Origin: an uncultured Bacilli bacterium
GTDB lineage: Bacteria; Bacillota_I; Bacilli_A; RF39; UBA660
DNA length: 59,136 nt
NCBI GenBank assembly: GCA_934167875.1
Contig: CAKPMC010000009.1
Location: 1 to 59,136 of the forward strand
Direction: 5' to 3'
This document shows positions 1 to 7,966 of this stretch, piece by piece. Position 1 is the stretch's first letter; every line of letters starts with the position of its first letter. Under the pieces are notes generated by a model. It saw nothing but the letters and a program-made list of their open reading frames with translations. It was not told the origin of the DNA and searched no databases. The translations under genes and the position numbers were made by a program.

Positions 1-29
1 TTGCCGGGATTTGGCTCCTTTTATTGTAT

Positions 30-56
30 CAAAAAGCCGCACCAGGTGGTGCGGTT
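30..56 (-). terminator. Rho-independent terminator
   Basis: Perfect 7-bp GC-rich stem (37-43 with 48-54) with a 4-nt loop. Read on the minus strand it is followed by a run of five T (31-35). It lies downstream of the minus-strand lipoprotein gene and probably backs up the hairpin at 73-98, or ends a transcript entering from it. Confidence 0.75.
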
Positions 57-72
57 GAAATTTCAATTTAGG

Positions 73-98
73 AAAAAGAACTTTAAAAGTTCTTTTTT
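73..98 (-). terminator. Rho-independent terminator of the lipoprotein gene
   Basis: A near-perfect dyad (73-84 with 86-97) whose arms end in A and T runs, sitting 3 bases after the stop codon of the minus-strand lipoprotein. The T run exists on both strands, so it could act in both directions. Confidence 0.7.
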
Positions 99-100
99 GT

Positions 101-577
101 TTACTTACATGTGTAACCTTCTAATTCATTTTTCTTGAATTCATCGATAGTAACATGAGTTTCGTTTGGATTAACGATAATTGTTGAATCACCATCTTCA
201 CCAGCTATTTCTTTTAATTTATCAACATCTAGATTTTTGTAGTCTACTGATATAACTTGTTTAACTTTATTATTTCCTTCTTTAGAAATAGAATAGTTGA
301 TTCCGCCAATCTTGTTGAATTCTTCACCAAAGGCTTGCATGAATCCAATCATCATGTCAGTATAACTTTCATCAGCTTCCATAATAGCAGTTGCATCTAC
401 ATTAGTTACATATTTATCTTTACCATAACTAACTTTTATAGTTTCTTCAGTTTTATATCCATCTTCATCAGTTTCAGTTTTTGTACAAGTCATAACTTTG
501 TTTGATGAAGTAGAGCATCCTGTAAGACCAACTACTGCGAAAATTGTCATTAAACTTAATAGCATTTTCTTTTTCAT
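101..577 (-). CDS. Putative lipoprotein with a C-terminal GYTC motif
   Basis: 158 aa. A lipoprotein signal is clear: basic N-terminus, hydrophobic stretch and lipobox LTGC with the lipidated Cys at about residue 21, so the protein should be anchored on the outer face of the membrane. Apart from the lipobox Cys there are only two cysteines, one near the mature start (about residue 31, TCTK) and one two residues from the C-terminus (GYTCK). The layout recalls small DUF1307/YehR-type lipoproteins, but I cannot establish membership. The same C...[GD]Y-x-C arrangement occurs in the proteins at 7967-8533 and 14276-14758. The start is supported by an AAGGAGGTGAGA ribosome site just upstream. The gene is monocistronic and ends in two hairpins. 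Function unknown. Confidence 0.8.
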   Translation of the reverse strand: MKKKMLLSLMTIFAVVGLTGCSTSSNKVMTCTKTETDEDGYKTEETIKVSYGKDKYVTNVDATAIMEADESYTDMMIGFMQAFGEEFNKIGGINYSISKEGNNKVKQVISVDYKNLDVDKLKEIAGEDGDSTIIVNPNETHVTIDEFKKNELEGYTCK

Positions 578-600
578 TCTCTCACCTCCTTATATATCTT

Positions 601-620
601 AAAAGTATAAAAATACTTTT
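601..620 (-). terminator. Hairpin after the 572-aa gene
   Basis: 8-bp inverted repeat AAAAGTAT/ATACTTTT with a 4-nt loop, between the end of the 572-aa gene and the start of the lipoprotein gene on the minus strand. The T tract after it is short, so termination may be partial. Confidence 0.45.
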
Positions 621-627
621 AATTCAG

Positions 628-2346
628 TTACTTTCCACCATAGTTATCTGGCTTTTTATTTTGACTAATTAAATAACTTTGCAAATTACTAATAGTAGTT
701 AATTGTGTTTTAGTTTTATCATCAAAACCATTTATTAATTCGTCTCTGTCTTCCTTAGTAGTAGTTGATACAAAACTGGCATAACTATCTATTAATAAGT
801 CTCTTATATTTGAAAATTGTTCTATAGTTTGATATGCAGATGATGGACCTTGTTTATTAACAATATCCATGATAAATGCTATGGCTTCGCTTCCTGTAGT
901 AGGGGGCATATTGGTTTTATTAAAATATCTTTTATCACTTGCATTATAAATTAAAATGGTTCCTTTTACTAATTCGGCACAAATACTATCAGCATCTAGT
1001 TTCATCATATTATGTCTAGTATTATTGGTATTAGTAAATGCTGAATAATCTTTATTTTCTATAATCTGTTTTAAACCAACACTTATATATTTTTGTTTTA
1101 TTTGTTGAAATAATATTGGATCGGTAGGTGCATATAGTTTTTTTACTGTATCAGTAGTACTAATATCAATGATATCAGTAGGGGTAATTGATTGTTCTTT
1201 TTTTGGAACATTAATAATTTGATTATCTTTTTTATATCTGTCATCTATTTTTAATAATTTATTTACAGTTTCAATTCCTTTTACTAAATCTTCTTGAGAG
1301 TAACTATTTAAAATACTTCTTAAATTATGATCTCTAGTAACTAAATTTGCATTTCTAGTTTTAATATAACCTTGAATATTTGCAACAGCTTGATTATATC
1401 CATGCTTTTCAATCATTGCTTCTATATATTGTTTAATAGGATTAAGTTTAGAATTAAGTGAAAGTTTTATTCTATTTTTTTCTACTTCTATTTTATCTTT
1501 ATCTTTAATATCAGCAACATGTTCTTTAAATTTATTTAAATCATTAGTTTGTATACTTGTTAATAGTAGGCTACTTACTTCACGGTAGTTATTTAAAGTA
1601 CTAATTAACTGTTCTTCACTTAAATCAGGTGAGATACCAAATTTAGTCATAAATTCTTTTATAGTTTCACTATTACCATAATCAAAAGTTTTACTATAAA
1701 TGTTACTACAATATAGTAAAAAATCTTGGTGTGATACTTGATTCAATTTATTTTGTTTTCTTTTTTCAATTAGATAGTTTTCAATATATTTAGTCGTAAC
1801 ATCATTATAACTAAGTTTACCATCAGCAGCAAAACCTATTATGCCATCATTCATAGAGAAGGGATTGGTTTCGATTAAACCATCTTTAATATTTTGATTT
1901 TGATGAATAAAAGTTCTAAATGGTTCTAAATCTTTTTCATCCTGTAATCTAACAACTATATTATCACGACGTTCATCTTTACCAATTTTAGACATATGAT
2001 TTATATTATGACTAGCTAAATAGTTAAAAATATCATTAGCAGCTTTATCTATATGCTTGGCATCTACTGGAATATATAATTTTATTTCTTTTCCTACTTT
2101 ACTTGGGTCGATATTAGTAAACTGACAAAAATAGTTCCAATCTTCCGCAACAAAAACTTTAATGTTAGGTGTATTTTTAAAATCGTTTATCCATTTTTGA
2201 TGAAAAGGTGCGATAGCGTGTTTAGTTTCACGATCTCTTACTAGGTAGTGATAAATTGAATTTTCTGTAATTTGAATTTTAGGATTTTGTTTATAAATGT
2301 CAGCAAAGAAATGTAAGTAATTTTCCATGCTTTGAATTCTATTCAT
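628..2346 (-). CDS. Unrecognised 572-aa protein, possibly with a HopA1-like domain
   Basis: No signal peptide or membrane segment, so probably cytoplasmic. I do not recognise the family with confidence. Residues about 86-195 show a layout that recalls the HopA1 effector-type domain: a strand KLYIPVD, a helix, then a basic RRD motif in front of a strand (RRDNIVVRL), followed by NPFSMNDGIIGFA and a helix. HopA1 domains occur in type III effectors and in scattered bacterial proteins. The rest is helical and rich in Lys/Asn. The start codon lies inside the end of a 42-aa gene (8-bp overlap), which indicates translational coupling. Cytoplasmic function, substrate and partners are unknown. The HopA1 idea is inference from pattern only. 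Confidence 0.7.
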   Translation of the reverse strand: MNRIQSMENYLHFFADIYKQNPKIQITENSIYHYLVRDRETKHAIAPFHQKWINDFKNTPNIKVFVAEDWNYFCQFTNIDPSKVGKEIKLYIPVDAKHIDKAANDIFNYLASHNINHMSKIGKDERRDNIVVRLQDEKDLEPFRTFIHQNQNIKDGLIETNPFSMNDGIIGFAADGKLSYNDVTTKYIENYLIEKRKQNKLNQVSHQDFLLYCSNIYSKTFDYGNSETIKEFMTKFGISPDLSEEQLISTLNNYREVSSLLLTSIQTNDLNKFKEHVADIKDKDKIEVEKNRIKLSLNSKLNPIKQYIEAMIEKHGYNQAVANIQGYIKTRNANLVTRDHNLRSILNSYSQEDLVKGIETVNKLLKIDDRYKKDNQIINVPKKEQSITPTDIIDISTTDTVKKLYAPTDPILFQQIKQKYISVGLKQIIENKDYSAFTNTNNTRHNMMKLDADSICAELVKGTILIYNASDKRYFNKTNMPPTTGSEAIAFIMDIVNKQGPSSAYQTIEQFSNIRDLLIDSYASFVSTTTKEDRDELINGFDDKTKTQLTTISNLQSYLISQNKKPDNYGGK

Positions 2347-2467
2347 TATTATCTTTATTTTCCTTTTGATTTGGATTTTCGTTTTTTTCTTTTTCTTCTT
2401 CAGGTATATTTACTACAAAATCAATTATTTGGCCATTATAGAAAGCCTTAACAGTTTCTTCCTTCAT
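2339..2467 (-). CDS. Small acidic 42-aa protein coupled to the 572-aa gene
   Basis: Begins MKEETVKAFYNGQIIDFVVN and ends in a low-complexity tail of Glu, Lys and Asn. An AGGAG ribosome site precedes the ATG, and the stop codon TAG overlaps the ATG of the 572-aa gene in an ATGAATAG arrangement. The first 20 residues could form a short beta hairpin. It has no signal peptide. It may be a small partner or simply a translated leader that opens the downstream start. Function unknown. Confidence 0.6.
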   Translation of the reverse strand: MKEETVKAFYNGQIIDFVVNIPEEEKEKNENPNQKENKDNNE

Positions 2468-2590
2468 TTTAAACACTCCTATATCATAAATAAATTGTAC
2501 TATTAAATTGCTTGTATGTCAAAATATACTAAAAAAACTGTATAAAATTTTACATCTTTGATATAATTTAGTATAAGTAGGAGTGATTGT

Positions 2591-3577
2591 ATGTTAAATG
2601 TTAACGAAAAAAAATTAGAAAAGAATGAATTAAAGATTCTTTATGCAGGACTTATCTTTTTTGTATTAGGATTTATTTTCTTTATTTGGGCCTTTTATAT
2701 TTCTAGTAATACTAAAGATTATAATCTAACTTTACATGATATTATAAAGAATGGTGATAGTAAAGAAAATCAAATAGTTAGTTTAACTGTTACTGAAGTA
2801 CCTTATGTATTTGCTGAATATGATTCTAAAGAGAAAAGTGATAAATATTATTTCTTAGCTGATGAAGATTATTTATATGTTGGATATTTAGATTATGATA
2901 CATATAAAAAATTAAGTAGTGATGATATTAATACAAATAATATTACTATTAAGGGTGTAACTAAAAAAATCCCTAGTGATGTTATTGATATAGCTATTGA
3001 AGTATATAATGAGGAACTTGGAGAAGAATTTCTTACTAAAGGTAATTATAAAAACTATATTGGCGAAGTTTGTATTAATACTGTTAGTGATTTAGTAAAT
3101 AATGCTGTACAAATTGTATTTGGAATTATATTTGTAGTTATTTCTATTGTTTACTTTGTTTTATATGTTGTTAGAAAGAATAAAGTAAAAAAAATAAAAA
3201 ATAGTTCTGATTGGGGTAAAGTATCAAGTGAATTAGATAGTTCTAATACTGTTAGTTATGATAAATATAATTTGTATTTAACTAGTAATTATATTGTTGA
3301 TGGACTAAAAGGATTAACTGTTATTTCATATCAAGATATTATTTGGGTTTATTTATATGAATATCGTTATAATGGTATTGTATGTAATAGAAAAATAATG
3401 GTTGTAACTAGGGATGGTAAGAAGCAAGAAATAGCTGGTATTTCTGGTATTCATAGATCTAAAAATAATTATATGGAAATACTTGAAAATATTTCTTCTA
3501 GATGTCCTAATGCTTTAGTAGGATTTAATGGTGAAAATCAAAAAAAGATTAAAGAAATGCTAAAGAAAAATAAATAA
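2591..3577 (+). CDS. Membrane protein with an extracytoplasmic loop and a cytoplasmic C-terminal domain
   Basis: 328 aa. Two membrane segments are visible, at about residues 17-38 and 172-195. Between them is a roughly 130-residue domain rich in Tyr and Asp that should face outward. After the second segment comes a basic stop-transfer region (VRKNKVKKIK) and a domain of about 120 residues with alternating strands (YIVDGLKGLTVISYQDIIWV), which could be a PH-like fold. It resembles uncharacterised two-TM Firmicutes proteins of the DUF6709 kind, but I cannot prove that. GTAGGAGTG lies upstream of the ATG. A 50-aa membrane protein follows 10 bases downstream in an apparent operon. Confidence 0.75.
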   Translation: MLNVNEKKLEKNELKILYAGLIFFVLGFIFFIWAFYISSNTKDYNLTLHDIIKNGDSKENQIVSLTVTEVPYVFAEYDSKEKSDKYYFLADEDYLYVGYLDYDTYKKLSSDDINTNNITIKGVTKKIPSDVIDIAIEVYNEELGEEFLTKGNYKNYIGEVCINTVSDLVNNAVQIVFGIIFVVISIVYFVLYVVRKNKVKKIKNSSDWGKVSSELDSSNTVSYDKYNLYLTSNYIVDGLKGLTVISYQDIIWVYLYEYRYNGIVCNRKIMVVTRDGKKQEIAGISGIHRSKNNYMEILENISSRCPNALVGFNGENQKKIKEMLKKNK

Positions 3578-3587
3578 TGGAGGATAA

Positions 3588-3740
3588 ATGTCTAAACAAG
3601 ATTTAACTAAACATAAGAAGGGCGAAGTAATTAAAGAGGCTAAAATCGAAGGTGATTCATCTGATTTTGGTAAAAGATTACTATTAATAATTACTTTGTT
3701 ATTAGTTGGTGTAGTTTTGTGTATAAAATTATTTAAATAA
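3588..3740 (+). CDS. 50-aa single-pass membrane protein
   Basis: Begins MSKQDLTKHKKGEVIKEAKI, with a hydrophilic N-terminal half of about 30 residues and one C-terminal membrane helix (LLLIITLLLVGVVLCIKLF). A strong GGAGG site sits just before the ATG. It is cotranscribed with the 328-aa membrane protein and is followed immediately by a hairpin terminator, which supports a real gene end here. Too small for a family call. Likely a tail-anchored accessory protein with its N-terminus in the cytoplasm. Confidence 0.7.
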   Translation: MSKQDLTKHKKGEVIKEAKIEGDSSDFGKRLLLIITLLLVGVVLCIKLFK

Positions 3741-3742
3741 GG

Positions 3743-3771
3743 GTTTGTAGTAATACAAACTTTTTATTTTT
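3743..3771 (+). terminator. Rho-independent terminator
   Basis: 7-bp stem GTTTGTA/TACAAAC with a 4-nt loop followed by a T-rich tract, 2 bases after the stop of the 50-aa gene. Confidence 0.8.
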
Positions 3772-3805
3772 AAAAAAATATGATAGAATTAGATAGGTGA
3801 AAATT

Positions 3806-4378
3806 ATGTATAATCAGATTTATCAGGAAAAGGAATTTTATGTAATTGCAGAGCCTATTTTAAGAAATAGTGAATTTCAAAGAAGAAGGACTTTTCTTCA
3901 TCACAATGATTCTGTATATGATCATTCTTTGAGAGTTGCTTGGACTTCTTATAATATGGCAAAGTATTTACAAAAATATATTAAAATAGATATTAGAAAT
4001 GTTGTTATTAGTGCTTTATTACATGATTTTTATACGACGCCTTGGAGAGAGTATAAAAATCCTATTTTGTGGAAGAAACATGGTTTTGTTCATGGTGAAA
4101 TTGCATGTGATAATGCTAAAATGCTTTTTCCTGATATGATGAATAAAAGAATAGAAAATGCTATTAAAAGGCATATGTTTCCATTAACTATTATACCTCC
4201 TAAATATATAGAGGGTTGGATAGTAACAATGGCTGATAAATATGTTTCTCTTGAAGTATTTAGAAAACCTAAAAGTTTACCACGTTACATTGGAATAGAT
4301 TTATCTAAAGAAAAAATAGTTTATCAATGTAAGAGAATATACAAAACAACAGAAAAATTTATTTCACATATGTATTAA
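3806..4378 (+). CDS. HD-domain hydrolase
   Basis: 190 aa from the chosen ATG. A GTG nine bases upstream is in frame, but AGGTGA sits at the right distance for the ATG at 3806. Metal-dependent HD phosphohydrolase signature: His in the VYDHSLR helix, the HD pair in SALLHDF, a later His in KHGFVHG and Asp in TMADKYV, in the usual order. KRHMFPL and EGW are also typical of this soluble family, which is common in Bacillota and lacks an assigned substrate. It is cytoplasmic with no accessory domain. The next gene starts 16 bases downstream, so the two may share a transcript. Confidence 0.85.
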   Translation: MYNQIYQEKEFYVIAEPILRNSEFQRRRTFLHHNDSVYDHSLRVAWTSYNMAKYLQKYIKIDIRNVVISALLHDFYTTPWREYKNPILWKKHGFVHGEIACDNAKMLFPDMMNKRIENAIKRHMFPLTIIPPKYIEGWIVTMADKYVSLEVFRKPKSLPRYIGIDLSKEKIVYQCKRIYKTTEKFISHMY

Positions 4379-4394
4379 ATTGGAGTAGTGATTT

Positions 4395-5741
4395 ATGATT
4401 AAAAGCGATAAGTTTTTTAATGCGACCAATTCCCTTATTATAGGAATTGGCTTATTATTTATAGGTATATTAATGGTTATAGGTAGAGATTGGCTTTATA
4501 TAAATTTTGTTAATGTATTTTTAATAGCTATTCTTTTTTTATCAATAAAACAGTTTGTTAATTATTTTATAGGTAAAAAGAAAGATAAAAAGATTAACTT
4601 TACACAATGCTTTTTTAATTTAATATTTTGTTTAGTTCTATCTTGTTTTAAGAATATACCTCTTAGTATTTTACCTATAATATTTGGACTTTATCTTTTA
4701 CTTAATGCTATAATTAAATTTATTAGTGGATATATTCTAGTTAAGAATAAAGCTAATGGTAAGTTAACAGAATTTATGATAGGTTTTGTTTACTTAATAG
4801 TTAGTATTCCTATTATTTTTTCACCACTTAAAAATTTAAATAAAGTATTAATTGTAGTTGGAATATATATTATTCTTTTGGGTATTAATTTTATATTGGA
4901 TTTTATTTCTTTTTTGATTCCAAAGAGAGTTAAAAACAAACTTAAAAGAAGAATAAGAATTACTCTTCCTGCAATTGTTGAAGCTGTTATTCCTTATGTA
5001 GTACTAAATGAAATTAATTATCAACTTAATAAAGAAAATTATGATAAATCATTTGTGTTTGAAGAAAAAAGTGAAGATGTTGTACCTGATTTAGAAGTAT
5101 TTGTTCATACGTCAAATCGTGGCTTTAATAGAATGGGTCATGTTGATTTATATTATAATGGTAAAGTTATTTCTTATGGTAATTATGATGATAGTTCAAT
5201 GAGATTTTTTAATATGATAGGTGATGGCGTTATTTTTACTACAGATAAAGATAAATATATTCCGTTTTGTATTGAACATAGTAAAAAAACTTTATTTGTG
5301 TTTGGGTTAAAATTAACTGAGAGACAGAAAAATAATATAGATAAAGCTTTAAATAAGATGTTTGATAATCTTTATGAATGGAAGTCTCCGTATGAAGAAG
5401 CTTTAATGCAAAGAAAAAGAGTTAATAAAAATAAATATACTGATTATGCTAGCAGACTTAATCAGGCTACTAATAGTAAGTTTTATAAATTTAAGAGTGG
5501 TAAATATAAGAATTATTTTGTAGTTGGTAATAATTGCTGTCGTTTGGCTGATAATATTATTGGGAAGAGTGGTAGTGATTTATTAAAAATGAATGGCGTT
5601 ATCACACCGGGTGCTTATTATGAATATTTAAATAGGGAGTTTCAAAAGAAGAATAGTATGGTAATTAGTAGAAAGATTTATAATAGTGAAAATGTTGATA
5701 AGAAAAAAATTAAGGAAATATTTAAAGGCTTTTCAAAATAA
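4395..5741 (+). CDS. DUF308/HdeD-like membrane domain fused to a permuted cysteine-hydrolase-like domain
   Basis: 448 aa. Residues about 15-175 contain six hydrophobic helices in the pattern of HdeD/DUF308 proteins. The C-terminal 230 residues form a soluble domain with GHVDLYYNGKVISYGNYDD near its start and VGNNCCRLADNIIG near its end. A His-first, Cys-late order in these contexts is characteristic of circularly permuted NlpC/P60-type hydrolases (DUF4105/YiiX-like). The candidate catalytic pair is therefore the His of GHVDL and a Cys of NNCC. The substrate is not visible; relatives act on peptide, amide or ester bonds. Which membrane face the domain occupies depends on the helix count. A bidirectional terminator follows. 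Confidence 0.7.
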   Translation: MIKSDKFFNATNSLIIGIGLLFIGILMVIGRDWLYINFVNVFLIAILFLSIKQFVNYFIGKKKDKKINFTQCFFNLIFCLVLSCFKNIPLSILPIIFGLYLLLNAIIKFISGYILVKNKANGKLTEFMIGFVYLIVSIPIIFSPLKNLNKVLIVVGIYIILLGINFILDFISFLIPKRVKNKLKRRIRITLPAIVEAVIPYVVLNEINYQLNKENYDKSFVFEEKSEDVVPDLEVFVHTSNRGFNRMGHVDLYYNGKVISYGNYDDSSMRFFNMIGDGVIFTTDKDKYIPFCIEHSKKTLFVFGLKLTERQKNNIDKALNKMFDNLYEWKSPYEEALMQRKRVNKNKYTDYASRLNQATNSKFYKFKSGKYKNYFVVGNNCCRLADNIIGKSGSDLLKMNGVITPGAYYEYLNREFQKKNSMVISRKIYNSENVDKKKIKEIFKGFSK

Positions 5742-5766
5742 AAAAGGCATTAATTTGCCTTTTTGT
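5741..5766. terminator. Bidirectional terminator
   Basis: 9-bp stem AAAAAGGCA/TGCCTTTTT (5741-5749 with 5756-5764) flanked by A and T runs, between convergent genes. The stem includes the end of the minus-strand DedA gene. Confidence 0.85.
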
Positions 5767-6370
5767 TTTTTCTTGATTGATAAAAGTATATTATTCCTAA
5801 AATAATTAATATAACTAAAATAATTAATACTAGATTAGCATAGTTATTAATTATTTCAACTATTTTAGTCCAATTTTCACCCATGATATTTCCAAGTATT
5901 GTTAAAACGGTATTCCAAATAGCTGTTCCTAGAGTAGTTAATATTAAAAATTTGATAAAGGGCATTTCACTCATACCGGCTGGTATTGAAATTAAACTTC
6001 TAACGATAGGGATAAATCTACATATAAATACTGTTTTTGATCCTTTATTATCAAACCAGTTATCGGCTTTTTCAATATCTTTTGCTTTTAGTCTTAATAT
6101 TTTACCAGTTTTACCAGATACAATTTTAATAAGTCGCTCTTTGTTTAATATTTTACCAATAAAGTATAGGATTATTGCTCCTAACACTGAACCAACAGTT
6201 GCTGATATGATTACACCAATAATGGTTAATTTAGTAGTAGTGGTCATGAAACCACCAAAGCATAAAATTACTTCAGATGGAATTGGTGGAAAAACATTTT
6301 CAATCATAATTAATAACATAATTCCTAAATATCCAAATTGATTCATAATTGATATAATTATTTCTTGCAT
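5750..6370 (-). CDS. DedA family membrane protein
   Basis: 206 aa, the usual size. Typical DedA/SNARE-associated (VTT) domain: an N-terminal re-entrant region with ENVFPPIPSEVIL carrying the conserved Glu and Pro residues, GGF, and later the FICRFIPIVRSLISIPAG segment with the conserved arginines. Four to five hydrophobic segments are present and the C-terminus is basic. The family is known for lipid-carrier recycling (undecaprenyl phosphate flipping) and proton-dependent membrane homeostasis; which activity applies here is inference. No good ribosome site beyond a weak GGAGG-like stretch is visible upstream. It is a single gene with tRNA-Thr upstream on the same strand. Confidence 0.92.
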   Translation of the reverse strand: MQEIIISIMNQFGYLGIMLLIMIENVFPPIPSEVILCFGGFMTTTTKLTIIGVIISATVGSVLGAIILYFIGKILNKERLIKIVSGKTGKILRLKAKDIEKADNWFDNKGSKTVFICRFIPIVRSLISIPAGMSEMPFIKFLILTTLGTAIWNTVLTILGNIMGENWTKIVEIINNYANLVLIILVILIILGIIYFYQSRKNKKAN

Positions 6371-6434
6371 ATAGCCTCCATTTTATAATAAAACTCGAAC
6401 ATTAAAATAATATTAGTTCGAGTTAACTGCAATA

Positions 6435-6508
6435 TGGTGCCGAATGACATAGTCGAAATGTCCTCTGACCCTTACCAAGGGCCTGTTTTACCGCTAAACT
6501 AAATCGGC
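6435..6508 (-). tRNA. tRNA-Thr (anticodon GGT), CCA encoded
   Basis: Full cloverleaf on the minus strand, 74 nt including CCA. Acceptor stem GCCGATT/ATTCGGC, D arm GTTT/AAAC with a 7-nt loop, anticodon stem GGCCC/GGGTC with loop TTGGTAA (anticodon GGT), 4-nt variable region, T arm GACAT/ATGTC with loop TTCGACT. G1-C72 and C2-G71, the known threonine identity pairs, are present. The acceptor stem has one T-T mismatch at pair 6-67. Confidence 0.93.
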
Positions 6509-6565
6509 GTATATTTTTATTTTAATATAAATTATATTAGTTTTCAATACAAAAAGTTAAAACGT

Positions 6566-6590
6566 AAGACAAACTAACAGTTGTCTTTTT
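6566..6590 (+). terminator. Terminator-like hairpin upstream of the holin gene
   Basis: 7-bp stem AAGACAA/TTGTCTT followed by five T on the plus strand. No plus-strand gene lies between it and the terminator at 5741-5766, so it may end a short untranslated transcript, act as an attenuator of the holin-endolysin pair, or insulate that pair. Confidence 0.5.
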
Positions 6591-6628
6591 ATTTTGCTCA
6601 TATAATAAATTAGGTAAGGAGGGATAAA

Positions 6629-6991
6629 GTGTTAAATTGGAGTTTATTACAAAGTATTTTAATAGTAGCTATTGCTTGTAGTAGTATTACAGTAGCATTT
6701 ATTCAAAAAACGAAAAAATTCTGTAAAAGTAGTAGATGTGTTACTAGATATAGTTTAACTGTGAATCTTATAATTGGTTTTTTCTTTTCTCAGACATTTA
6801 GTAATATTGATTATATAAAAAGTATATGGGTAGGATTACTTAGCTTTTTAGGTGCAGATACTATTTATAAGAATCTAGAAGGTAAACTTTCTTCTTATAC
6901 AGAATTAAATTTTGATAAAAATCTGAGTAATGGCAATAATAACTCAAATACCAGCACATCTGATATAGTGGGTGAGATTAAATATGAATAA
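6629..6991 (+). CDS. Holin-like membrane protein
   Basis: 120 aa, starting at GTG with a strong AAGGAGGG site six bases upstream. It has a hydrophobic N-terminal helix, a basic middle (QKTKKFCKSSRC), a second hydrophobic segment and the sequence VGLLSFLGADTIYKNLEGKL. Segments of that kind (SFxGADxxYKxLEGKL) are typical of phage holins in Bacillota. The C-terminus is hydrophilic and charged, as in holins. It overlaps the endolysin start by 8 bases, giving the usual holin-endolysin cassette. No capsid, tail or integrase genes are nearby, so this is an isolated or domesticated cassette. Holin function is inferred from motif and neighbour. Confidence 0.75.
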   Translation: MLNWSLLQSILIVAIACSSITVAFIQKTKKFCKSSRCVTRYSLTVNLIIGFFFSQTFSNIDYIKSIWVGLLSFLGADTIYKNLEGKLSSYTELNFDKNLSNGNNNSNTSTSDIVGEIKYE

Positions 6992-7913
6992 AAATTATAT
7001 GACTTATCCAATGAAATATATGCGTATTACTTGTAGATATGATCAAGGTAGTCATAAGAATCACTCATATAATATAACTGATGATAAAGTTGATTATCCA
7101 ATAGATGATGGTGGTAAAGATAGTGGAATTGATCCTATATATTGTCCTTGTGATGAAATGAAAGTAACACGAGTTATGGGAGTAGGAACTACTAAAGCTA
7201 CTAACACTATTTGGTTAGTTTCAACAAGTCCAGTAATTACGCCTACTTTTATTGATTATGCATATATGTCGCTTACACATCCTAATGATGATGATATAAA
7301 AAATATTAAAGTTGGCGATATTTATAAAAGAGGAGAAATTATTTGTCATGAAGGTATGGACGGTGCCACTAATAATCATGTACATTTAACATGTGGCAAA
7401 GGTTATTCCGATACTTTGGTACAAAATGCTAATGGTAAATGGGTAATAAAAGGAGATAGTAGAAAGCCTGAGGATGTTTTCTTTATAGATCGTAATTTTA
7501 CTAAAGAATTATGGGGTGGCTATTTAATTTGGCGAGATTTACCTACTATTAATAAAGTTGGAACCCCAGTAGCAAGGGATACTAGTAAAAATCAAATAGA
7601 AGTTTTAGTAGATAATTTAAATGCTAGAGAAGAAGCTACAGTAAATTCTAATAGTTTTGGTTATATAAATAAGGGTATTTATGACGTTTTAGAGGAAATA
7701 AAGAAAGATGATTATCTTTGGGTTAAAGTAGAAAATTACTTCATTGCTACTAGGGATGAATGGTGTAAATATTATAAAAAAGAAACAGATGAATGTTCTA
7801 GTAAATTAGAAGAATTAGAAAAAAACTATCCTAAATTAATATTTACTTGTAATGAGTCAGGTAAATATTTAATTTACTTAGAAAAGGGAAGCAAGCTTTA
7901 CCTAAAAACATAG
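6984..7913 (+). CDS. M23-like peptidase with SH3-type C-terminal domain (endolysin)
   Basis: 309 aa from the ATG at 6984, where GGGTGAG is well spaced. An in-frame GTG 12 bases earlier is less likely. The N-terminal domain looks like a phage-type M23 zinc metallopeptidase: His near SHKNH, Asp in DYPIDDGG, and the paired-His motif NHVHL at the end of the domain (about residue 134). Residues about 200-260 (VDNLNAREEATVNSNSFGYI) form an SH3b-like wall-binding domain with the LNAR signature. There is no signal peptide, consistent with export through the holin. The C-terminal 50 residues include a short coiled segment. Predicted to cleave peptidoglycan cross-bridges; the M23 call is from motif order. 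Confidence 0.78.
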   Translation: MNKNYMTYPMKYMRITCRYDQGSHKNHSYNITDDKVDYPIDDGGKDSGIDPIYCPCDEMKVTRVMGVGTTKATNTIWLVSTSPVITPTFIDYAYMSLTHPNDDDIKNIKVGDIYKRGEIICHEGMDGATNNHVHLTCGKGYSDTLVQNANGKWVIKGDSRKPEDVFFIDRNFTKELWGGYLIWRDLPTINKVGTPVARDTSKNQIEVLVDNLNAREEATVNSNSFGYINKGIYDVLEEIKKDDYLWVKVENYFIATRDEWCKYYKKETDECSSKLEELEKNYPKLIFTCNESGKYLIYLEKGSKLYLKT

Positions 7914-7966
7914 CTATACAAATTATTAAAATCATGATAAACTATCTATAGAATAGAGGGGATATC

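Noticed and set aside
257..505. Plus-strand open frame inside the lipoprotein gene
   Set aside because: It is an antisense shadow of the lipoprotein gene, without a ribosome site; the composition is Phe/Ser-rich as expected from a mirrored A+T-rich gene.
6435..6991. tRNA-Thr as an integration site for a phage remnant
   Set aside because: The tRNA 3' end points away from the holin-endolysin pair, and no integrase or repeated tRNA end was seen.
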